This document shows positions 58,795 through 64,000 of a DNA stretch of 64,000 bases, piece after piece. Below the pieces are notes generated by a model. It searched no databases. It was given only the letters and a program-made list of their open reading frames with translations, and was not told where the DNA came from. A program made the translations under genes and the position numbers. The first letter of the stretch is position 1, and every line of letters begins with the position of its first letter. Source of the DNA: Actinokineospora baliensis (GTDB lineage Bacteria > Actinomycetota > Actinomycetes > Mycobacteriales > Pseudonocardiaceae); contig NZ_JAFBCK010000001.1 of the NCBI RefSeq assembly GCF_016907695.1, positions 7,614,001-7,678,000 of the forward strand, written 5' to 3'.

Positions 58795-59474
58795 GGTGCC
58801 CGCAGCACATAGCCGAACCCGCGCACGGTGTGGATAAGACGAGGATCGCCGTCGTCGACCTTGCGACGCAGGTACGAGATGTAGGACTCGACGACCCCGG
58901 CCTCACCGTTGAAGTCGTAGTTCCACACCTGGTCGAGGATCTGCGCCTTCGACACCACCCGGCCCACGTTGCGCAGCAGGTAGTGCAAGAGCTTGAACTC
59001 CGTCGGAGACAGCTCGACCGACTTGCCTGCCTTACGCACCTCGTGGCTGTCTACGTCGAGTTCGAGATCCCCCACCGCCAACCGCTCCGGCGCCGCCTCG
59101 GAGGGGCGGGTGCGACGCAGGATCGCGGTGACCCTGGCGATGACCTCTTCCAGGCTGAACGGCTTGGTCACGTAGTCGTCGCCACCGATGGTCAGGCCGG
59201 TGACCTTGTCCTTGTTGGCGTCGCGGGCGGTCAGGAACAGCACCGGCACCCCGTGCCCACCCGCGCGCAACCTCCGCAGCACGTCGAAGCCGTCCCGGTC
59301 GGGCAGCATCACGTCCAGCACCAGCAGGTCCGGTCGCAGCCGCTCGGCCTGGCTCAGCGCGTCGGTGCCGGTCGCGGCGGTGGCCACGGTGAACCCCGCG
59401 AACCGCAGGCTGGTGGCCAGCAGGTCGCGGATGCCGTCGTCGTCCTCGACGACCAGCAACGACGCCGGGGTCAC
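58791..59474 (-). CDS. OmpR/PhoB-type response regulator
   Basis: A 227-residue regulator. The receiver has EDDDG, phospho-acceptor Asp54 (LVLDVMLPDRDGF) and Lys in TKPFSLEEV. The winged-helix DNA-binding domain is LSPTEFKLLHYLLRN..VVSKAQILDQVW..VVESYISYLRRKVDDG. It overlaps the kinase gene and the upstream gene by GTGA contacts and is the obvious partner of the kinase. Confidence 0.95.
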   Translation of the reverse strand: MTPASLLVVEDDDGIRDLLATSLRFAGFTVATAATGTDALSQAERLRPDLLVLDVMLPDRDGFDVLRRLRAGGHGVPVLFLTARDANKDKVTGLTIGGDDYVTKPFSLEEVIARVTAILRRTRPSEAAPERLAVGDLELDVDSHEVRKAGKSVELSPTEFKLLHYLLRNVGRVVSKAQILDQVWNYDFNGEAGVVESYISYLRRKVDDGDPRLIHTVRGFGYVLRAP

Positions 59475-60016
59475 CCCGCCGCCTGCCTGCGCGTCAGCGC
59501 CCGCGCGGTCACCGAGCCGTCCTCGGCCTGCTGCCCCTGGACCACGACCGGGTCGCCAGCGGCGAGGTCGGTGAGCGCGCCCTTGGTGACCAGGTCGACC
59601 GTGGTGGAGTCCGATGTGGACACCTTGACGAGCTTACCGTCCTGCGTCTTGACGTACACGGTGGAGCCCTCGACGTGGTCGACGGTCCCGACCGTGCCGC
59701 CCCGCCCCTGCCCGGGTACGCCTTGGCCGCCCTGCCCGGGGACGCCCTGCCCGCCGTAGCCGCCGCCGGGGAAACCGCCACCGCCCGGGCCGCCGTAGCC
59801 ACCGCCCCGCCCCTGCCCGGCCGCGGGTGCGGCGGTCGCGGGAGAGGCCAGCGCCTTGTGCACGAGGGCGCCGCCGCCGAAGGCGAGCGCCACGAGCACG
59901 GCCACCGCGAGCCCGATGGTGACCTTGCTGACGCCCTTGCCCGCCGCGCGCAGCTCCTTGTCGATGTCACCGCCGACCGGCTGGTTCAACAGCGGGTCCT
60001 GCTCTGGTGTGGTCAA
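59471..60016 (-). CDS. Gly-rich membrane-anchored protein with DUF5666-like C-terminus
   Basis: A 181-residue protein with one membrane helix (~32-55) followed by a Gly/Pro/Gln-rich linker (GGGYGGPGGGGFPGGGYGG). A C-terminal beta-rich domain (GTVDHVEGSTVYVKTQDGK..DLAAGDPVVVQG) resembles DUF5666-type OB-like modules. TTG 60016 is read as start because AGGGGA lies upstream. In this operon of MacAB-like efflux genes it probably acts outside the membrane. Function unknown. Confidence 0.75.
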   Translation of the reverse strand: MTTPEQDPLLNQPVGGDIDKELRAAGKGVSKVTIGLAVAVLVALAFGGGALVHKALASPATAAPAAGQGRGGGYGGPGGGGFPGGGYGGQGVPGQGGQGVPGQGRGGTVGTVDHVEGSTVYVKTQDGKLVKVSTSDSTTVDLVTKGALTDLAAGDPVVVQGQQAEDGSVTARALTRRQAAG

Positions 60017-60026
60017 GGCCTATCCC

Positions 60027-61226
60027 CTATTCGTGTCGCAGTGCTTCGATGGGACGCAGGCGAGCGGCCCGGCTCGCCGGGTAGCTGCCGAAGAACAGGC
60101 CGATCACGGCCGAGACGGCGAAGGCCAGCAGCACCGAGGACGGCACGATCACCGGCGTGATGCCCGCGATGGTGAACCGGGCGCCGATGAACCCGGCCGC
60201 GACCCCGAGCGCGCCGCCGAAGAGGCTGAGCATGGTCGCCTCCAGCAGGAACTGGCCCAGGATGGCGCCGCGCCTGGCGCCGACGGCCTTGCGGATGCCG
60301 ATCTCGCGGATCCGCTCGGTGACCGTGACCAGCATGATGTTGGTGACCCCGATCCCGCCGACCAGCAGCGAGATCGCCGCGACCGAGGCCAGCAGCACGG
60401 TGAAGGTGTCCGTGGTCGCGGTGCGCGCGGTGAGCAGCTGCTCCTGGCTCAGGATCCGGTAGTCGGCCTGCTGGCCGAACCCGATCTTGTGCCTGCCGTC
60501 GAGGATGGTGGTGACCTGGGCCTGGGCCGCGCTGATGGTGTCGGCGTTGGTGGCCTGCACGACGATCTGCGACAGGCTGCCGTAGCCGGTGAGCGCGTTC
60601 TGCACGGTGCTCAGCGGGGCGACGGCGGTGTCGTCGGCGTCCTGCAGGCCGCTGGAGCCCTTGGTCGCCAGGACGCCCACCACGGTGAACGGGATGTTGT
60701 TGACCAGGACGGATTCCCCGACCGGGTTGCCGGTGGGGAACAGCTGGGTGGCGACCGTGGCGCCGATGACGACGACCTTGCGGCCCTGCGCGAGGTCGTC
60801 GTCGGTGAACAGGGCGCCCTGGGCGACCGAGCTGTTCGTGGTGCCGAAGTAGGCCGGGTCGGTGCCCAGGAACTGGGAGATGCTGTAGCTGACCGAGCCG
60901 TGCGCGGCGGTCGCCGAGGTCGAGGTGACCGGCGAGGCCGACTTCACCGCGGGGGCCTCGACCGGGTCCGCGAGCGCCTTGGCGTCGGCGGTGGTCAACG
61001 GCTTGGTCGACGAGCCCGCCTGGGCGCGTTGCGGTGACACGGTCAGCACGTTGGTGCCCAGGCCCGCGATGCTCTGCTGCACCGACTGGGAGGCGCCGTT
61101 GCCGACCGCGATCAGCAGGATGACCGAGGCGACGCCGATCATGATGCCGAGCGTGGTCAGCGCCGAGCGGAGCTTGTTGGCCGTGACGCCGCGCACGGCG
61201 AAGGCCAGGACCTCGGTGAACCTCAC
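60027..61226 (-). CDS. MacB-like ABC transporter permease
   Basis: A 399-residue permease of the MacB/FtsX type. One helix near the N-terminus (LTTLGIMIGVASVILLIAVG) precedes a large extracytoplasmic MacB_PCD domain and three C-terminal helices (IREIGIRKAVGARRG between the second and third). GTG 61226 overlaps the ATPase stop. It does not carry its own NBD and should pair with the upstream ATPase and the adaptor. Confidence 0.94.
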   Translation of the reverse strand: MRFTEVLAFAVRGVTANKLRSALTTLGIMIGVASVILLIAVGNGASQSVQQSIAGLGTNVLTVSPQRAQAGSSTKPLTTADAKALADPVEAPAVKSASPVTSTSATAAHGSVSYSISQFLGTDPAYFGTTNSSVAQGALFTDDDLAQGRKVVVIGATVATQLFPTGNPVGESVLVNNIPFTVVGVLATKGSSGLQDADDTAVAPLSTVQNALTGYGSLSQIVVQATNADTISAAQAQVTTILDGRHKIGFGQQADYRILSQEQLLTARTATTDTFTVLLASVAAISLLVGGIGVTNIMLVTVTERIREIGIRKAVGARRGAILGQFLLEATMLSLFGGALGVAAGFIGARFTIAGITPVIVPSSVLLAFAVSAVIGLFFGSYPASRAARLRPIEALRHE

Positions 61227-61909
61227 GCGGGCACCCCCTGCGCGATCCGGCCGTCGACCACCCGGACCACCCGGTCGGCGTGCGCGGCGACGTCGTCCTC
61301 GTGCGTGATCAGCACGACGGTGCGGCCACCGGCGTTGAGCTGGTCCAGGATGCCCATGACGTCCTGGCTGCTGCGGGTGTCGAGGTTGCCGGTCGGCTCG
61401 TCGGCCAGCACGATCGCGGGCGCGGTGACCAGGGCGCGGGCGATCGCGACCCGCTGCTGCTGGCCGCCGGAGAGTTCGTTGGGCCGGTGGTGGGCGCGGT
61501 CGGCGAGGCCGACCATGCGCAGCGCCGCCATCGCCCGCGCCCGCCGCTGTGCCCGCCGAACCCCGGCGTAGACCAGCGGCAGCTCGACGTTGGCCAGCGC
61601 GGAGGTGCGCGGGATCAGGTTGAAGGACTGGAAGACGAACCCGATCTTGCGGTTGCGCATCAGCCCGAGCTGGGCCTCGCCGAACTCGGAGGTGTCGATG
61701 CCGTCGATCAGGTAGCTGCCCGAGGTGGGCAGGTCGAGGCACCCGAGGATGTTGAGCAGGGTGGACTTGCCGGAGCCGGAAGCACCCATGATGGCCAGGT
61801 ACTCCCCACGAGCGACGGTGAGATCGAGGCCTCTTAGCGCGTGTACGGCGGTGTCACCCGAGCCGTAGGTCTTGCGTAGGTCGCGGACCTCGATGACGGG
61901 CGCGGTCAC
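61223..61909 (-). CDS. MacB/LolD-type ABC transporter ATPase
   Basis: A 228-residue ATPase: Walker A (GASGSGKSTLLNILG), Q-loop (VFQSFNLIPRTSALANVELPL, the LolD/MacB signature), C-loop (LSGGQQQR), Walker B (IVLADEPTGNLD), H-loop (LITHEDDV). GTG 61909 overlaps the adaptor stop. It drives the permease encoded next. Confidence 0.96.
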   Translation of the reverse strand: MTAPVIEVRDLRKTYGSGDTAVHALRGLDLTVARGEYLAIMGASGSGKSTLLNILGCLDLPTSGSYLIDGIDTSEFGEAQLGLMRNRKIGFVFQSFNLIPRTSALANVELPLVYAGVRRAQRRARAMAALRMVGLADRAHHRPNELSGGQQQRVAIARALVTAPAIVLADEPTGNLDTRSSQDVMGILDQLNAGGRTVVLITHEDDVAAHADRVVRVVDGRIAQGVPA

Positions 61910-63045
61910 CGGCCCGGCCCGGTTCCACCGGTACCGCCCGGCCTCGCGCCGCCGCCTGTGCCACCAAAGCCACCACCGGCACCACCAAGGCCGCCCGCGT
62001 TGCGATTGTTGCTCTGTGTGCTGGTAGCGACCTGCGGTAGCACTACCTGCTCGTTCTCCGTAAGGCCCGACAGAACCTGCACATAGGTATCGCCCTTGAC
62101 GCCCAACTCCACCGTCTTGCGCACCTCCTGCCCGTTCTCCATGACGGTGACCGAGCTCGCGTTGCCCACGGTCTGCACTGCGGCCGAGGGGACCGCCAAC
62201 GCGTTCGCGGCGTTCGCGACGGTGATGGTGACGCTGGCCGACTGGCCCGGCTTGAGGTTCGCGGGCGGGCTGGTCAACGACAACGTGGTGCCGTACTGCA
62301 CGACGTTGCTCGCGGTCGTCGGGAGCAGGTCGATCGCGACCACCGCCGCCTGGATGGGCTGGTTGGGCAGCGCGTTGACGGTGACGGTCGCGGCCTGGCC
62401 CACCTTGAGCTTGCTGACGTCGCTCTCGGCCACGTCCGCGTGCAGGGTGAGGTTCTTCAGGTCGGTGACGACGAAGTCGCCGGAGGCCGTCGTGCTGCTC
62501 GAACTCGCCCCGGACCCGCCCGACCCCGCCTTGCCGCCGACGGCCACGTTCACCGCGGTGACCGTGCCGTCGCCCGGCGCGGCCAGGGTCATCCCGGCGA
62601 GGGTGGCCTTGGCCTGGTCCCTCGACAGCACCGCCTGGGTGACCTGGTTGTCGAGCTGGTCGGTGTCCTTGCCCTCCGCCTCGGCGGTGTCCCGGTTGGT
62701 GACCGCCTGGCTGAGGTTGTTCTGGGCGATGGTCAGCTGCAGCTTGGCCTGGGACGTGTCCAGGGTGCCGAGGGTCTGCCCCTTGGTCACCACGTCGCCG
62801 ACCTTGACGTTGACCGTGGCGACGGTGCCGGAGCTGCCGAAGGACGCCGTCCCCGTGTAGCCGCTCTGCACCGCACCGGACGCCGTCACCGTCTCGGTGA
62901 CGTCCCTGGCCGTGACCGCCGCCGTCCGCGTGGTCGCGGCGGCAGCCGGTTCGGTGCCGGAGTCGAAGAAGAAGTAGTACCCGCCGAGCCCTACCCCGAC
63001 CAGGACCACAGCCAAGAGCCCGTTGACGAGCCACCCGCGTCTCAT
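61906..63045 (-). CDS. HlyD/MacA-like membrane fusion (adaptor) protein
   Basis: A 379-residue adaptor with an N-terminal membrane helix (~6-26), lipoyl-like halves (VNVKVGDVVTKGQTLGTLD and APGDGTVTAVNVAVGGKAG), a helical hairpin between them, and beta-barrel domains. The C-terminus is Gly-rich (GGAGGGFGGTGG). In Gram-positives such proteins work with MacB-like permeases to export peptides or drugs. First gene of the leftward operon that includes the ATPase, permease, DUF5666-like protein and two-component system. Confidence 0.92.
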   Translation of the reverse strand: MRRGWLVNGLLAVVLVGVGLGGYYFFFDSGTEPAAAATTRTAAVTARDVTETVTASGAVQSGYTGTASFGSSGTVATVNVKVGDVVTKGQTLGTLDTSQAKLQLTIAQNNLSQAVTNRDTAEAEGKDTDQLDNQVTQAVLSRDQAKATLAGMTLAAPGDGTVTAVNVAVGGKAGSGGSGASSSSTTASGDFVVTDLKNLTLHADVAESDVSKLKVGQAATVTVNALPNQPIQAAVVAIDLLPTTASNVVQYGTTLSLTSPPANLKPGQSASVTITVANAANALAVPSAAVQTVGNASSVTVMENGQEVRKTVELGVKGDTYVQVLSGLTENEQVVLPQVATSTQSNNRNAGGLGGAGGGFGGTGGGARPGGTGGTGPGR

Positions 63046-63111
63046 AGCCGGATATCTTCGACACGGACGCTGTGGCCGACCTACGAGAAAGCCGGCAGTT
63101 CCCTGTGAGTC

Positions 63112-63930
63112 CTATAGGCCCTCTCGGAGGCGTGTGGCCAACCCTTCGATGATGCGGGCGCTGTCATCCGGGGCGAAGGAGACATCCCGGATGAACCCGA
63201 CCGCCTCTTGGTAGATGCCCACGTCCACCGGCCGGTGGAGCCACAGCGTGGACGTCTTGGTCGCGACGAAGACCACCGGTCCTATGCGCTTGGAGTCGAT
63301 GACGGTGAAGGGACCGTCCAACCCGGGGTGCCATCCGAGCCCTGCCGGGGTTATCCGGAGCTCTATATGTGGGCGACGGGTCATCGCCACTAGGTAATCC
63401 AACTGCTCCACGGCAGCCTCTTTGCCACCTATGTGCTGATGCAGAGCGGACACCCCTATCAGCGCGGTGTACCTAGTGGGCCTGTCGCCGGTAAGAACCT
63501 CTTGGCGCCGCAACGTGGTCTCAACCTCGTGGTCGCTGCGCGGGATCGACCTAAGAACCGCCGGGGTCTGCAACAGCTCCGGCAAGACCAATGGCGAAAC
63601 TTGCACGATGCCACTGGCACTCCGCTCGCACTCCACATAGGCCGCCGCCTGCTGCTGCCGCTCGATCTCGGTGGCCGCGAACCACTGTGGATCGTCCAGC
63701 CGGTACGCGAGGGTCATCAGCTCATCGTGGCGCGCACCGTCCACCCCGTAGGTGGCGAACATGCGGGAAACCAGTTCGGGCCTGGGAGTCCGGTTCCCGT
63801 TCTCGTAGCGCGACAGCGTCGGCGCGTCCCGGTCGAGCGACTTGGCCACCTCGCGGAGGGTCAGGTCACTGGCTTCCCTGGTGCGGCGCAGCACGTTGCC
63901 CAACGCGACGCCTTTGGGCGTCCTCGCCAT
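63112..63930 (-). CDS. XRE-family regulator with DUF5753 domain
   Basis: A 272-residue DNA-binding protein. Residues ~10-65 form an XRE helix-turn-helix (LGNVLRRTREASDLTLREVA, then APTLSRYENGNRTP). Residues ~95-265 form the DUF5753 sensor region (VLPELLQTPAVLRS..GVSALHQHIGG..LWLHRP). Such proteins are abundant in Streptomyces and relatives and often sit beside a small DUF397 gene, which is not visible in the remaining bases. ATG 63930 has AAAGGGG eight bases upstream. Probably a pleiotropic regulator of development or secondary metabolism. Confidence 0.92.
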   Translation of the reverse strand: MARTPKGVALGNVLRRTREASDLTLREVAKSLDRDAPTLSRYENGNRTPRPELVSRMFATYGVDGARHDELMTLAYRLDDPQWFAATEIERQQQAAAYVECERSASGIVQVSPLVLPELLQTPAVLRSIPRSDHEVETTLRRQEVLTGDRPTRYTALIGVSALHQHIGGKEAAVEQLDYLVAMTRRPHIELRITPAGLGWHPGLDGPFTVIDSKRIGPVVFVATKTSTLWLHRPVDVGIYQEAVGFIRDVSFAPDDSARIIEGLATRLREGL

Positions 63931-64000
63931 GCTTCTACCCCTTTGTTGACAGGCCGGAGACAACCAACGGTGACCGACCGGACGACGAAATCGCCGGATG

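Overview
The window is high-G+C actinobacterial DNA with strong G/C third-position bias, GTG/TTG starts and many GTGA/ATGA gene overlaps. Gene content fits a filamentous actinomycete; I lean to the Pseudonocardiales, but that is an impression and not a test. The centrepiece is a hybrid NRPS/type I PKS gene cluster at about 15.4-46.3 kb.

Layout. 0-4.8 kb: the 3' end of an AraC-type regulator, a TetR regulator and a divergent two-gene ABC exporter, both halves of which are broken (internal deletion and frameshifts). 4.8-8.5 kb: a 7-deazaguanine locus. A TGT-like base-exchange enzyme and an FmrO-type (m7G rRNA family) methyltransferase run leftward, and queC-queE-queD run rightward. 8.5-12.7 kb: three leftward genes of unknown purpose (membrane-anchored protein, double-GNAT-like protein, ATP-grasp ligase). 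13.0-14.9 kb: a fused ABC exporter. 14.9-15.45 kb: a terminator hairpin, short direct repeats and a long inverted repeat. 15.45-18.9 kb: a leftward four-gene operon predicted to make aminomalonyl-ACP from serine (3-hydroxyacyl-CoA dehydrogenase, ACP, class II aaRS-like amino acid:ACP ligase, acyl-CoA dehydrogenase). 19.35-45.6 kb: a rightward operon with three assembly-line proteins (A-PCP-KS-AT-DH-KR-ACP; KS-AT-KR-ACP; KS-AT-DH-ER-KR-ACP-KS-AT-ACP-aminotransferase-C), a 2OG/Fe(II) oxygenase, a glycine amidinotransferase and a carbamoyltransferase. 45.6-46.7 kb: an SDR and a small protein. 46.9-49.5 kb: an ABC-2 exporter. 49.5-50.35 kb: an unusual internally repeated region. 50.35-53.5 kb: a kinase, pseudokinase and NarL-type regulator. 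53.5-57.4 kb: two miscellaneous genes and modABC. 57.4-63.0 kb: a leftward MacAB-like efflux operon with its two-component system. 63.1-63.9 kb: an XRE/DUF5753 regulator.

How the cluster should work (inference). Amidinotransferase makes guanidinoacetate. The loading A-PCP activates it. Module 1 adds malonate, and KR plus an aberrant DH could set up an aza-Michael closure to a five-membered cyclic guanidine, as proposed for cylindrospermopsin and guadinomine chemistry. Module 2 leaves a hydroxyl and module 3 reduces fully. Module 4, whose AT has an unusual HAPH motif, would use aminomalonyl-ACP, and the built-in aminotransferase converts the beta-keto group to an amine, giving a vicinal 2,3-diamino acid. 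A terminal C domain without any downstream A, PCP or TE domain would release the chain onto an amine. The oxygenase and carbamoyltransferase decorate it. The gene set closely matches what is known of the guadinomine (type III secretion inhibitor) and zwittermicin pathways, so the best prediction is a guadinomine-family guanidino/diamino metabolite with a possibly different terminus.
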